From Haliscomenobacter sp. (GTDB lineage Bacteria > Bacteroidota > Bacteroidia > Chitinophagales > Saprospiraceae), in assembly GCF_016718685.1 (NCBI RefSeq), contig NZ_JADKCX010000015.1, positions 40,464 through 104,463 of the forward strand: a stretch of DNA of 64,000 nucleotides. The letters are read 5' to 3'. Shown one piece after another: positions 35,099-43,922 of the stretch. Made by a program: the position numbers and the translations under genes. Under the pieces are notes generated by a model that saw only the letters and a program-made list of their open reading frames with translations, was not told where the DNA came from and made no database searches. Numbering within the stretch: position 1 is the stretch's first letter; every line of letters starts with the position of its first letter.

Positions 35099-37150
35099 AT
35101 GGAAAACCACGACCATCATCAAGATAAACCTCAAGCTCAAAAAGTGCAAAAACCCATTGAGCATGAACACCATCACGCCGCCACCAATCTCCCCATGAAC
35201 CATGCTGGCCATGACCATCATGCCATGATGATTGCTGATTTTCGAAAAAGGTTTTACATCGTCCTGATGCTGACCATTCCCATCATGCTTTTATCACCCA
35301 TGATCCAGCAATTTATGGGGGTGAATTGGCAATTTTCCGGGTCTTCATACCTCCTGTTGGTCTTGTCCTCCGTCGTGTTTTTTTATGGCGGCTGGCCATT
35401 TTTGACGGGCTGGGTTGAAGAAATCAAAACAAGAAACCCCGGGATGATGTTTTTGATTGGGTTTGCCATTACCGTTGCCTACATCTACAGCGTAGCCATT
35501 GTATTTGGCTTGCAGGGCATGGATTTTTTCTGGGAACTGGCCACCTTGATCCTCATCATGCTTTTGGGGCACTGGATAGAAATGAAATCGGTGGCTGGGG
35601 CGTCCAGAGAGTTGGAGTTGTTGGTGCAGTTGATGCCTTCCGAGGCGCACCTGGTTGTGTCGGATAAAATTCAGGAAGTAAAAACCGATACCCTCAAAGC
35701 AAACGATGTCATTTTGGTCAAACCTGGCGAAAAGGTTGCTGCGGATGGCATTGTTTCGGAAGGAGAAAGTTACCTGAATGAATCGATGTTGACGGGGGAA
35801 TCCAAACCCGTAAAAAAATCCACTGGAGATAAAGTTATTGCCGGTGCCATCAATGGCAACGGTGCCATCAAAGTTACCGTGTCTCATGCCGCCAAAGATT
35901 CGTACCTCTCGCAGGTCATCAAGCTGGTGGATGACGCCCAGAAATCAAAATCCAAAACCCAATTGTTGGCCGACCAGGCCGCCAGATGGCTTACCCTCAT
36001 CGCCATCGTTGCAGGGCTTGCTACTTTTTTCTACTGGTATTTAACGGGTCAATCTTTGGCTTTTGCCATGGAAAGAATGGTCACCGTCATTGTCATTTGC
36101 TGTCCGCATGCGCTGGGCTTGGCTGTCCCTTTGGTCGTGGCAAAGTCAACGGCCTTGTCTGCAAAACACGGGCTGCTCATCAAAAATCGGACAGCTTTTG
36201 AAAATTCCAGAAAGATCAGCACCATCGTATTTGATAAAACGGGGACCCTTACCGTAGGCAAATTTGAGGTATCCAAAATCGTTGCCTTGCAAAGTGGCCT
36301 AACTGAAAATGAAATCAACCGCCTGGCCGCTGCCCTGGAGCAAAAATCGGAACACCCCATCGCCACTGGAATCCTGAAAAAGGCTAAAGACGCAGCGATA
36401 CCTATTCCCGTCGCGGAGAATTTCAATGCCATTACGGGCAAAGGAGTGGAGGCCACCGTAGAGGGCAAAAAAGTATTGGTGGTCAGTCCTGGCTATCTGA
36501 CCGAAAACAACATACCACTTCCCGGGAACTTCACGGCAAACGATACCGAAACGGTGGTTTTTGTGCTCGTCAACAATGAATTGGCTGGGTACATTGCATT
36601 GTCAGATGAAATCCGTCCCGAATCAGCAGACGCGATCAAAACCTTGGCCGAGAACAACATCAAATCCATTTTGCTTACGGGCGACAATGCCAAAGTGGCC
36701 AAAAGTGTAAGTGAAACTTTGGGTATGGACAGTTTTATGGCAGAAGTATTGCCGCATCAAAAACTGGAAAAAATCAAGGCACTACAAAGCCAAGGAGAAT
36801 TTGTGGCCATGACGGGCGACGGCGTAAACGATGCCCCAGCCTTAGCTCAAGCAAACGTGGGTATTGCCGTAGGTTCCGGCAGCGACATTGCCGCAGAAAC
36901 CGCGGGGATCATTCTGGTAAATAGCAATCCCAAAGATGTGGTGAGCTTGATCCTCTTTGGAAAAGCAACTTACCGCAAGATGATTCAAAACCTCATCTGG
37001 GCGACTGGGTACAACGTGATCGCGCTGCCCCTGGCTGCCGGTGTGTTGTACAACTGGGGCATATTGCTCAGCCCCGCTGCGGGTGCGGTGCTAATGACGG
37101 TGAGCACGGTAGTGGTGGCAATCAATGCGAGTTTGTTGAAAGTGAAGTAA
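35099..37150 (+). CDS. copB: CopB-type P1B ATPase with His-rich N-terminus
   Basis: A 683-residue P-type ATPase with a His-rich N-terminal tail (NHDHHQDKPQ, EHEHHHAATN, HAGHDHHAMM) in place of an HMA domain. TM helices follow. The A-domain TGE is in MLTGESKPVKK, the transmembrane metal site is CPH (VICCPHALGLAVP near residue 334) instead of CPC, DKTGT lies near 378, SEHPIATGI in the N-domain, and GDGVNDAPAL in the P-domain. CPH with a His-rich tail defines P1B-3 (CopB) pumps, thought to export Cu(I), Cu(II) or Ag(I). CopA (29.3 kb) and CopB thus occur in one cluster. Spacing to the DUF305 gene (143 bp) and the promoter suggest a separate unit. Confidence 0.92.
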   Translation: MENHDHHQDKPQAQKVQKPIEHEHHHAATNLPMNHAGHDHHAMMIADFRKRFYIVLMLTIPIMLLSPMIQQFMGVNWQFSGSSYLLLVLSSVVFFYGGWPFLTGWVEEIKTRNPGMMFLIGFAITVAYIYSVAIVFGLQGMDFFWELATLILIMLLGHWIEMKSVAGASRELELLVQLMPSEAHLVVSDKIQEVKTDTLKANDVILVKPGEKVAADGIVSEGESYLNESMLTGESKPVKKSTGDKVIAGAINGNGAIKVTVSHAAKDSYLSQVIKLVDDAQKSKSKTQLLADQAARWLTLIAIVAGLATFFYWYLTGQSLAFAMERMVTVIVICCPHALGLAVPLVVAKSTALSAKHGLLIKNRTAFENSRKISTIVFDKTGTLTVGKFEVSKIVALQSGLTENEINRLAAALEQKSEHPIATGILKKAKDAAIPIPVAENFNAITGKGVEATVEGKKVLVVSPGYLTENNIPLPGNFTANDTETVVFVLVNNELAGYIALSDEIRPESADAIKTLAENNIKSILLTGDNAKVAKSVSETLGMDSFMAEVLPHQKLEKIKALQSQGEFVAMTGDGVNDAPALAQANVGIAVGSGSDIAAETAGIILVNSNPKDVVSLILFGKATYRKMIQNLIWATGYNVIALPLAAGVLYNWGILLSPAAGAVLMTVSTVVVAINASLLKVK

Positions 37151-37221
37151 GCTACTTGAGGCACAGCTTGAGCTCGAACCTACAGATAAATTCTAAGGCT
37201 ATTTATGTAAATCCAAAGGCT

Positions 37222-39183
37222 ATGCAAAGATTTTTTTTATGTATAATGGCTATGGCAATCGCTATCCCAACGTTTGCGCAAATAATTATGGGTAAAGTTC
37301 TCGAACCGAACAATCAGCCTGCTATTAATGCACGGGTAACACTTTTTCAGGATAGTGGGGCTACTTTTTTGGAAGTGCGTACCAATACCAATGGAGATTA
37401 TCGTTTTGAAAACCTGGATGTAGCAAAATATCGCATAGGTGTAGCTAAGCCAGGTTTTCAGTATCTGGAAAAAGAACTTGCCATGATTGGCAGCACTCTT
37501 GTTTTTAATATCCAGCTTGAGGTCTTAACTGAAAAAGGACGCTGGGACATCATTATGGACTCTCCTGAGCCCTTGGGAGGTACTGATCTTGGGGTACTGA
37601 TGCCCAATGGTAATATCTATTATTGCCATAATACTAAAGACCCTTTCTTTTTTCTGCCCAAGCAAAATGATACGGCTAGCGCTGTTGGGAGTATACAGGT
37701 ACAAGGTTGTGTTGGTCCTGCACTGCTTTCTACTGGAAAGGTATTGTTTCTAGGGGGAACATTGCAGGAAGTCTACGGGCGGGCTCCAAAAGGTTAAAAC
37801 CTTTGACAGCTTTACCAACAAATGGATGGATCAACCTGATTTATTAGACTATCGCTGGTATCCCACCGTGGTTCCTTTATTTGATCAACGATTGCTTGTA
37901 GTGGGAGGTGGTGGCTTGAACAACCCACTCCGAGTCAAAACTTCAGAAATATATGACCCTTTTAAGGGGATTAGCAAATGGTCTGGAAACGTGCAGTTAG
38001 GTAATGAAGTGTCAGCTATTGTTCCTTTGTATACTGGTAAAATTTTGATGACTCATCGGCCTCCTCAACTTTTTGATCCCGCTACTTTACAATGGAACTT
38101 GGCCGCAGATTTTGTTCAGGGTAACCGAATGCCAAATGGTGATCACTGTGACCACGAATTGGTTCAGTTGTCCGATGGTAGAGTAGTAGCGGTAGGATAT
38201 AAATCTTTTATTCAAGATCGCCCAGGTGTAAGTGTTGAATTATATGATCCCCTTGCAAATAAATGGACCCTTGCAAATCATTTTCCACCTACTCGTTCGC
38301 GGGCTAAAGCAGTACTCCTACCCGATCAAAATGTTTTAGTGCTAGGGGGATTTAAAGAAGAATCTAAAGACCCGACCTCTACAAATAAATGGGGATACAT
38401 GAATCTGAGCGATCTGTACAATCCTCTGACCAATTCTTGGCGGAGACTTGCCAACATGAACATCCAACGAGAGTACCATGCTATTTCTATCTTAGTGCCA
38501 GATGGCCGGGTGATCGTAGTTGGTGGAGAAGGGGCTCCAGGGAACGAACCCCAAAAAAGTATGATCGAAGCATTTTATCCTCCGTACCTGTTCCGTGGCG
38601 TTCGGCCAGAGTTGAGCAATTTTAATAAACCGACCTTTGGTCTTGGCGAAAACATCCGTTTTGAAGTACACAAAACCAATGCACTTTCAAAAGTAGTACT
38701 CTCGTCTCATGCAGTCATGACCCATTTTATGAATTCAGGTACTAGCCGTTTTCTAGAGTTAGATTTCACCCAAAACGGTAATCTGGTGAGTGCCAAATTG
38801 CCAAATGATCCTGTACTCCTTATGTCAGGTTGGTACATGTTGTTTGGTTTAGTAGATGATATACCCTCCGTTGCACAAATTGTGAAAATTGAAGCAGATA
38901 AGCTGGTATCTTCTAACCAAAGTTTAATTGCGATAAACAACAAGATTCAAATATCGCCTAACCCAACTACTTTGGAGTATGGAGTGAAGATTGAAATGAA
39001 TTTATCAAAGGAGGTAGGGTTAAATTTTATACTGCAAGATGTCCTGGGGAAAAAAGTGCAAGAATTTTCATTTATGGAGATGGGATCAGAAATCGCATGT
39101 TTTCACTGCCTTTAAACGGACTGTCCGCTGGGGTTTTTCTTAGTACATGGATAAATGAAGAAGCAATTGGTACTGAAAAATAG
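37222..39183 (+). pseudogene. Carboxypeptidase-regulatory-like plus kelch/galactose oxidase-like protein with sorting tail, two frameshifts
   Basis: Three successive frames read as one protein of about 650 residues. From the ATG at 37222 a signal peptide (RFFLCIMAMAIAIPTFAQ) precedes a CarboxypepD-regulatory-like domain (NNQPAINARVTLFQDSGA). A kelch-type region then runs on (PNGNIYYCH, GPALLSTGKVLFLGG). One base too many near 37768 breaks the frame; restoring it gives STGGLQKVKTFDSFTNKW. The remaining kelch repeats (LLVVGGGGL, NVLVLGGFK, RVIVVGGEG) precede an Ig-like DUF1929 domain. A second slip near 39085 splits a C-terminal sorting domain (ISPNPTTLEYGV ... LSAGVFLSTW), typical of type IX secretion. 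The ligands of a true galactose oxidase copper site could not be verified. Confidence 0.75.
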
Positions 39184-39241
39184 TCATCAAACAGTAAGTT
39201 ATGCGTTTTGACGGGTATCTGCAACCTACCCTTCAATCCAA

Positions 39242-40072
39242 TCAGGTTGATTTTTTCGGTTCACCGGGCTGTTTTAAGCCTTTGGTCACCCCAGGATCAG
39301 CAAGCAATCCCATTTGATAAATAGCCACCTCGTTGAGTTTTTCCAGGCGTTCATCCTGGGATAGTCCTTCTTTGATGAAGTGAGCATTGAGGTTTTCCAA
39401 ATTTGCCAGGACTAGCAATTGTTCAGCACTCGCATAATCTCGGACATTTCCCTTTGAGCTCGGGGTTCATGGCCTGCCACTGTTTAGCGGTGAAACCAAA
39501 CAAAGCGATGTTGAGCATATCTGCTTCGCTGGCGTAGACGATACCTGCACGCTTGGGATTGGAGATACGCGGCGGAATGAGGTGCATTTTGACCGCATCG
39601 GTGTGAATCCGGTAATTGATTTTGGCCAGCGTTCGTTTAACGTTCCACTCCAGGGCCAGTTGTTCGTACTCTTCGTGTTTCAGTCGATCAAATTCACGAA
39701 CCACATACAACTTGAAGAGAGGGCTTAACCAGGTGCAAAACTCCAGGGCAATATCTTTGTGGGCATAAGTACCACCACCACGTCCGGCTTTGGCGGTGAT
39801 ACCAACGCTTTTTTGGCGGAGAGCATAAACGTATTGAGGCCAGCCTGATTGGCAATCTCTTTGAAAGCTGCCTCGTTGAACTGAGGGTTATAGATTTTCT
39901 CCCACATGCCTAAAAATTCAACCGTATTGCGATTGCGAAACCACTTTTCAACTAGTCCAGCCCCTCCTTCAAAGTTTTGAGTAAGATCGGTCAAGGAAAT
40001 GAAGTCATTTTGGTTATCAGTTAATAGCCTAATATCTGTGCCTTCTACGATGATGGTTGTTTTCTTTGCCAT
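39242..40072 (-). pseudogene. KilA-N domain protein, two frameshifts
   Basis: On the minus strand from the ATG at 40072, residues 10-100 carry a KilA-N-like DNA-binding domain (RLLTDNQNDFISLTDLTQNF, VEKWFRNRNTVEFLGMWE). At about 39808 one A is missing from a run of six; restoring it gives GITAKAGRGGGTYAHKDIALEFCTWLSPLFKLYVVREFDRL, the classical KilA-N core. A second slip at about 39446 (one extra A) separates the tail NVRDYASAEQLLVLANLENLNAHFI, which ends at 39242. KilA-N proteins are phage/plasmid-associated DNA-binding proteins. One of the pentamer arrays (40146-40218) lies upstream of its start. The protein would be about 275 residues if corrected. Confidence 0.8.
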
Positions 40073-40084
40073 TTGTTCAAGATT

Positions 40085-40107
40085 AAAACCCCCGAATTCG
40101 GGGTTTT
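40085..40107 (-). terminator. Intrinsic terminator of the TOPRIM gene (minus strand)
   Basis: On the minus strand AAAACCCC-GAATTC-GGGGGTTTT forms a strong stem ending in a T-run. It lies between the TOPRIM stop (40218) and the KilA-N start (40072). Confidence 0.6.
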
Positions 40108-40145
40108 GCGAGGAGAAAATCTTCCCGTTTCAGTTTGGATAAAAT

Positions 40146-40218
40146 AACTTCATTTCAAAGTTTAAAACAACTTCATCATAAAGTTATTATAACCTTTGTC
40201 GTAAAGTTATTTTAACTT
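40146..40218. repeat. Phased pentamer array A (upstream of KilA-N gene)
   Basis: AAGTT/AACTT-type pentamers start at 40146, 40158, 40169, 40181, 40191 (AACCT), 40204 and 40214, i.e. every 10-13 bases, with AT-rich spacers. Same design as the other arrays of this region. Confidence 0.6.
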
Positions 40219-41121
40219 CAAGAAAGGTCAATTTTGCCATTGTAGTCCACAAAACCACTGTAGCGTTGATTTTGAGGAATCACCACTCCGGAGGGAAAGC
40301 TGGACAAAAAATCCTCAGTTGCCAATTCTCCCGTACGATCATTGTCAAAAAAAGTCAGGATGCGGGTGTAGCGTCTTGCCTGGAGATAAGACTTAGCCCG
40401 CTGGAGGAATGAAATGGAGTTGAGGATGATGACATCTTCAGGCATCCGGAGGCGTTTTTCCTCGGTGAGGTAAGTCAAGAAGTCCATAATCCCCTCAAAA
40501 ACGGAAACCACTCCCCTACCCTCTTCACCCGGGACAAAACTCAGGTCTTTTTTGCCAATGGAAGATTTGAAATAAGGATTGCGGATTTCGTAACCACCGG
40601 AGACGTTTTTGATGCCCGCAGCGAAATAGTTCTTGCCCGTATTCGTGTTGATGAAGTGAACTTCCTTCAAGTACAACTTGGCCACGGCCTCATCGATGCC
40701 ACGTTGGGCAATGTAGGGCAAGGACATTTTCAGTGGGGTGACCCGTTTCAGTTCCAAAACGGGGTTTTCAACCTGCGCTACGGAGTCAAATAAAGCCCCC
40801 TGAGGCGATTTCTCCTCTTGAGCGGCACTCGGAGCCATTCCGGCTTTGAAAATAGCCTCAAGAAACTGCAAAGCTTCCTGAACATGATGATAGCCCTTGT
40901 AGCGCATCACAAAATCGATGACTGTGCCTCCGGTATCCCCCAAAATCGTTCCAGATCCACTTGCCGCCCAGGAAGGACGTGTGGAAGCTGGCGATCATCT
41001 CCTGGCGGAATGGAGAGAGGTACCAGTACTCCTTGCCCCCTTTGGTGATTTGAGTGGGTTGGTGCCCCAGTCGCTCCAACAAAGCAGGTAAGGAAAGTTT
41101 TTTGGCCTGGTCGCTGTTCAT
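40218..41121 (-). pseudogene. Toprim/primase-like plasmid protein, one frameshift
   Basis: From the ATG at 41121 the first 62 residues (KLSLPALLERLGHQPTQITKGGKEYWYLSPFR ... WNDFG) resemble the N-terminal zinc-finger-like part of plasmid primases. A G-run of five near 40947 should be four; with that change the frame continues GDTGGTVIDFVMRYKGYHHVQEALQFLEA. A TOPRIM fold follows, with the conserved acids visible in VVSVFEGIMDFLTYL and LTFFDNDRTGELATEDFL. Such CHC2-like plus toprim proteins are frequent on Bacteroidota plasmids and conjugative elements and may prime replication. Total length would be about 300 residues. Array B lies upstream. Confidence 0.75.
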
Positions 41122-41137
41122 CGAAAGTGGAGTGGTG

Positions 41138-41206
41138 AAGTTAATTTAAGTTGAAATGAAGTTAAATTGACTTTAAAATAAGTTCATTTCAACTTTAAAC
41201 TAAGGT
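41138..41206. repeat. Phased pentamer array B (upstream of TOPRIM gene)
   Basis: Pentamers at 41138, 41148, 41159, 41169 (GACTT), 41180 and 41191, with a weaker AAGGT at 41202. The spacing of 10 or 11 bases is nearly exact helical phasing. Confidence 0.65.
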
Positions 41207-41217
41207 TTGAAGCAGGA

Positions 41218-41502
41218 TTATTCCTGGATTCTGGTCAATTTTTCGGCGATGGCCTCCATGATCCAGGTATGGCGGGAGAGTTTGCCCGGGCGACTTTTCA
41301 CGTTGCGGTCAATTTCCTGCAAAGTCTGAGGGTCGATGCGCAACTGGACAAAAATGAGCTTGGAGTTGTCGACAAGCTCTTCTTTTGCAGGTGCTTTGAG
41401 ATCAGGCGTGGGCGTAGCTGGCATTTCTGTCACACTCCCCTTATTGATGAGCGCATCAAGCATCTTCTCATCTACTTCCGTTTTCCGTTTGGATAATGCC
41501 AT
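41218..41502 (-). CDS. Small basic ribbon-helix-helix-like protein, probable partner of ParA
   Basis: A 94-residue protein. The N-terminal third is flexible and charged; residues 45-90 (LIFVQLRIDPQTLQEIDRNVKSRPGKLSRHTWIMEAIAEKL) show a beta-strand followed by two helices, the pattern of ribbon-helix-helix DNA-binding proteins. It lies 90 bp downstream of parA in the same direction, the usual arrangement of ParF-ParG or delta-omega type partition pairs, where the small RHH protein binds the centromere and autoregulates. The pentamer arrays found around it (arrays A-M) are candidate binding sites. The RHH fold is deduced from pattern only. Confidence 0.6.
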   Translation of the reverse strand: MALSKRKTEVDEKMLDALINKGSVTEMPATPTPDLKAPAKEELVDNSKLIFVQLRIDPQTLQEIDRNVKSRPGKLSRHTWIMEAIAEKLTRIQE

Positions 41503-41531
41503 GGTGGAGATGATATTTTGATTTTAAAATC

Positions 41532-41591
41532 AAGTTAAAAGGAAGTTAGAATAACTTTATTCTAAACTTAAAACGACTTTAGATTAAAGTC
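41532..41591. repeat. Phased pentamer array C (between parA and the RHH-like gene)
   Basis: Pentamers at 41532, 41543, 41553, 41565, 41575 (GACTT) and 41587 (AAGTC), spaced 10-12 bases. It fills the gap between the two partition genes. Confidence 0.6.
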
Positions 41592-41592
41592 A

Positions 41593-42252
41593 TTAGCCGA
41601 CGATTTCCTTTTCGACGACAGCCAGAATCTCGGCAAACAGCGCGTTGCTTTCAGCCACTGCCTTTTCGTTTTTGGGTTTGAATTCGGTCACGATCAGGCC
41701 AGACGCGGCGGCATTGGCAAAAACCTTACGTTCGTGCAGGGGACTTTGGAGGACTTCCAGGATTCCCGACTCCTTGATGTACTCCCGAGCTTCGGATAAG
41801 TCCTTTTCGTTGCCATCTACGCGGTTCAGGAGGGCGTAGGCTTTAAGATCGGGATTAACCATGCGCATTTCGTCCACCAGTTGCGTAACCAGCTCCAGGG
41901 TCCAGATGTCGAAGGACTTGGGCGCAAAAGGAGCGATGAACAGGTCAGCGACAGTGAGAGCGGCCCGCTGGCTGGCGGTATCGCGGCCACCGGCGTCGAT
42001 GACGATGTCGTCGAAACTTGGTTTGAGCTTGAGTACTTCGTCGCGCACGGCGCGGTCGGCCAGTTGGATGGAGGTGAATCCGGTTTCGCCTTTGGTGTCG
42101 GTGCGCCAGCGGGCAAACTCGGTTGCAGTGGCCTGCTTATCGGCATCGACCAAGAGTACTTTTCTACCACTGTTGGCAAGCATTGCGGTGAGTGTGACAG
42201 CTAGGGTAGTTTTGCCACTACCACCTTTGATTCCCCCAATTGTGTAGATCAT
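41593..42252 (-). CDS. parA: ParA-type partition ATPase
   Basis: A 219-residue ParA/MinD-family ATPase. The deviant Walker A motif KGGSGKTT is at residues 9-16, followed by LLVDADKQATATEFARWR (switch region with the D-A-D-x-Q signature) and DDIVIDAGGRDT. It is a short ParA without an N-terminal DNA-binding domain, as in the ParF group, so it relies on a partner (the RHH-like gene downstream) for centromere contact. It would position the plasmid by ATP-dependent nucleoid binding. An eight-unit array (42254-42334) begins just two bases upstream of its start codon, which fits autoregulation. The gene is intact. Confidence 0.88.
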   Translation of the reverse strand: MIYTIGGIKGGSGKTTLAVTLTAMLANSGRKVLLVDADKQATATEFARWRTDTKGETGFTSIQLADRAVRDEVLKLKPSFDDIVIDAGGRDTASQRAALTVADLFIAPFAPKSFDIWTLELVTQLVDEMRMVNPDLKAYALLNRVDGNEKDLSEAREYIKESGILEVLQSPLHERKVFANAAASGLIVTEFKPKNEKAVAESNALFAEILAVVEKEIVG

Positions 42253-42253
42253 A

Positions 42254-42334
42254 ACGTTATTTTAAAGTTAAAATGAAGTTACAATATAGTCAAAAACGAC
42301 TTATTTTGACTTCATCGCAAAGTTAGTTTAAGTT
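42254..42334. repeat. Phased pentamer array D (at the parA promoter)
   Basis: Eight pentamers at 42254 (ACGTT), 42265, 42276, 42287 (TAGTC), 42298 and 42308 (both GACTT), 42320, 42330. The spacings are 11, 11, 11, 11, 10, 12 and 10 bases. Confidence 0.7.
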
Positions 42335-42461
42335 TTAAAAGGGCGAAGGATCAAGCAATTTTTTTTAGGGTGGGAAGTGATTTTTGGGTGGGGTGTCGCA
42401 GAAAACCAGGGAAGGTGGTGGTGGGGAAATTGAAGGCGAAGGATGAGGGAAAGTGGTGGTG

Positions 42462-42499
42462 ACGTTATTTCAACGTTGGTTTGAGTTTAAAATAACGTT
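42462..42499. repeat. Phased pentamer array E
   Basis: ACGTT at 42462, ACGTT at 42473, GAGTT at 42483, ACGTT at 42495. Lies in the 1.67 kb non-coding stretch between parA and the membrane-protein gene. Confidence 0.5.
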
Positions 42500-42540
42500 G
42501 TGGGGTGTTGGGTGAATGGGGGGGTTTTTTTGGGGTGAAC

Positions 42541-42562
42541 GGGCAGCCACATAGGGCTGCCC
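42541..42562. other. 8-bp GC-rich hairpin within the non-coding stretch
   Basis: GGGCAGCC-ACATAG-GGCTGCCC is a perfect stem. Its role is unknown; it may be a dispersed intergenic element. Confidence 0.35.
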
Positions 42563-42646
42563 CTACGATGGTGGTCAGGGTGTAATTTTTCGGGGCCTCT
42601 CCCCTACTCTATCTGGTCAATAATTTCAGGTGATTGTGGCCTTTGG

Positions 42647-42695
42647 ACGTTGAATTAAAGTTATAGTGACGTTGTTTTGACTTTGAAATGAAGTT
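42647..42695. repeat. Phased pentamer array F
   Basis: Units at 42647 (ACGTT), 42658 (AAGTT), 42669 (ACGTT), 42679 (GACTT), 42691 (AAGTT). Confidence 0.55.
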
Positions 42696-42787
42696 GAAAA
42701 GCTGTTTGTGGCTATTGACGGACATGGATCAGGTTGCTGGGTTTGGAAAGGTGTCAAGGGTTGAAGTTTTGAGGAAGGTTGTGTTTG

Positions 42788-42847
42788 AAGTTGTTCTGAC
42801 TTTGGTTTGAAGTGAGATTGAAGTTTATTTGAACTTAAAGTGAAGTT
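42788..42847. repeat. Phased pentamer array G
   Basis: Units at 42788, 42798 (GACTT), 42810 (AAGTG), 42821, 42832 (AACTT), 42843. Spacing is 10-12 bases. Confidence 0.55.
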
Positions 42848-43042
42848 GTTTTGGGTTTTTGAGGTGAATCTTCTGCATTGACGACTTAGTCGGCTGCCAG
42901 TGATTAAGGTGCGTTCTGGAGTGATGATAAATGTTAGGGAGCGGGTGGCTTTGAGCTGCCGAATAAAGTGGCGGGTTATAAGCTGGATGATATGATTGGT
43001 GCTGGTATTTCTGGGGCGGTTTTGTTGTTTTGATTTTAGAAT

Positions 43043-43080
43043 AACTTTATAATAACTTTGAAATAACGTTATTGTAAGTT
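43043..43080. repeat. Phased pentamer array H
   Basis: Units at 43043 and 43054 (AACTT), 43066 (ACGTT), 43076 (AAGTT). Confidence 0.5.
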
Positions 43081-43140
43081 GGTTTTGGTTGAAGGATGGG
43101 ATCATTAGCAAATGATTTAACTCACATTACGCATTTTTTA

Positions 43141-43188
43141 CCGCAGAGTTTCCGGAGTACGCGGAGTTTCGCGGAGTTTTTTTAGGGG
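43141..43188. repeat. GCGGAGTTT-type intergenic repeat
   Basis: A run of short imperfect copies of CGCGGAGTTT (for example GCAGAGTTTCCGGAGTACGC). This is the kind of low-complexity intergenic sequence that recurs in many environmental genomes; a related stretch at 43345-43375 reads in the opposite sense. No coding potential. Confidence 0.4.
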
Positions 43189-43407
43189 CACCTGCGGTGC
43201 GGAGAGGCCACGGAGGTCGCCTTTTGTTGAAGATTGGGTTCTTGGCTTTAATCAAGACCGATTTTCATGGGCTTGATCTAGTGCTGATTTTCTGGGGCAC
43301 AAACTCTGGCCATCGCTGGTGGCAAACTTATTAAAACTAAACAACTCCGCGTTTTCTCTGCGTGAATGATGCAAGAGTCCAAGATTTTGATCAGTTCGGA
43401 GGCAATT

Positions 43408-43466
43408 GAGTTGAGTAAGGTTAGAAAAACTTTATTTTGAAGTTAGTTTAAAGTTGAAATGAAGTT
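43408..43466. repeat. Phased pentamer array I
   Basis: Units at 43408 (GAGTT), 43418 (AGGTT), 43428 (AACTT), 43440, 43451, 43462 (AAGTT). Confidence 0.5.
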
Positions 43467-43618
43467 ATTTATGCCTCTCGTTTTCGAAAATGCATGGTTT
43501 TTTGATTTGGCTGACGCCAAATGTTTTTAATCGCGACGACGCGGCGGCACGACGATTCATTTGGCTGCCAAATGGCGACGAACACGACGTAATGGTGAGC
43601 TAGTAGATTGGGGTTTCA

Positions 43619-43669
43619 ACGTTGAAATTTAACGTTATTGTAACGTTGTTTTGACGTTGAAATGAAGTT
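43619..43669. repeat. Phased pentamer array J
   Basis: ACGTT at 43619, 43632, 43643 and 43654, then AAGTT at 43665. The last four intervals are 13, 11, 11, 11 bases. Confidence 0.55.
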
Positions 43670-43737
43670 GAAAACCTATTTCTGGCTGTTGAGTGATCAC
43701 GGGACTAGTCGCTGATTTTGGAAGACATCAAGGGTTG

Positions 43738-43831
43738 AAGTCATGTGGGTAGTCGGTTTTGAAGTTGTTGTGACGTTGATTTAAAGTGATCGTGAAGTTT
43801 GTTTGAACTTACAGTAACGTTGATTTAAGTG
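43738..43831. repeat. Phased pentamer array K (nine units)
   Basis: Units at 43738 (AAGTC), 43750 (TAGTC), 43762, 43773 (ACGTT), 43784 (AAGTG), 43795, 43806 (AACTT), 43817 (ACGTT), 43827 (AAGTG). Five successive 11-base steps make this the longest array. Confidence 0.65.
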
Positions 43832-43870
43832 TAAACAAAGTCCTGGTACTGGATTAATGGACTCAAACCA

Positions 43871-43897
43871 ACGTTACTGTAAGTTCATTTTGACGTT
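43871..43897. repeat. Phased pentamer array L
   Basis: ACGTT at 43871, AAGTT at 43881, ACGTT at 43893, ending 26 bases before the stop codon side of the membrane-protein gene. Confidence 0.45.
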
Positions 43898-43922
43898 ATT
43901 AATATAGCTCTTAAGCTCCCAT

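Noticed and set aside
37222..37797. Stand-alone 190-residue carboxypeptidase-regulatory protein
   Set aside because: The kelch region continues in the next frame after a one-base slip, so it is the N-terminal part of a larger protein.
42626..43111. 161-residue minus-strand frame in the non-coding stretch
   Set aside because: Its composition (Gln/Thr/Asn-rich) comes from the pentamer arrays; no homology pattern.
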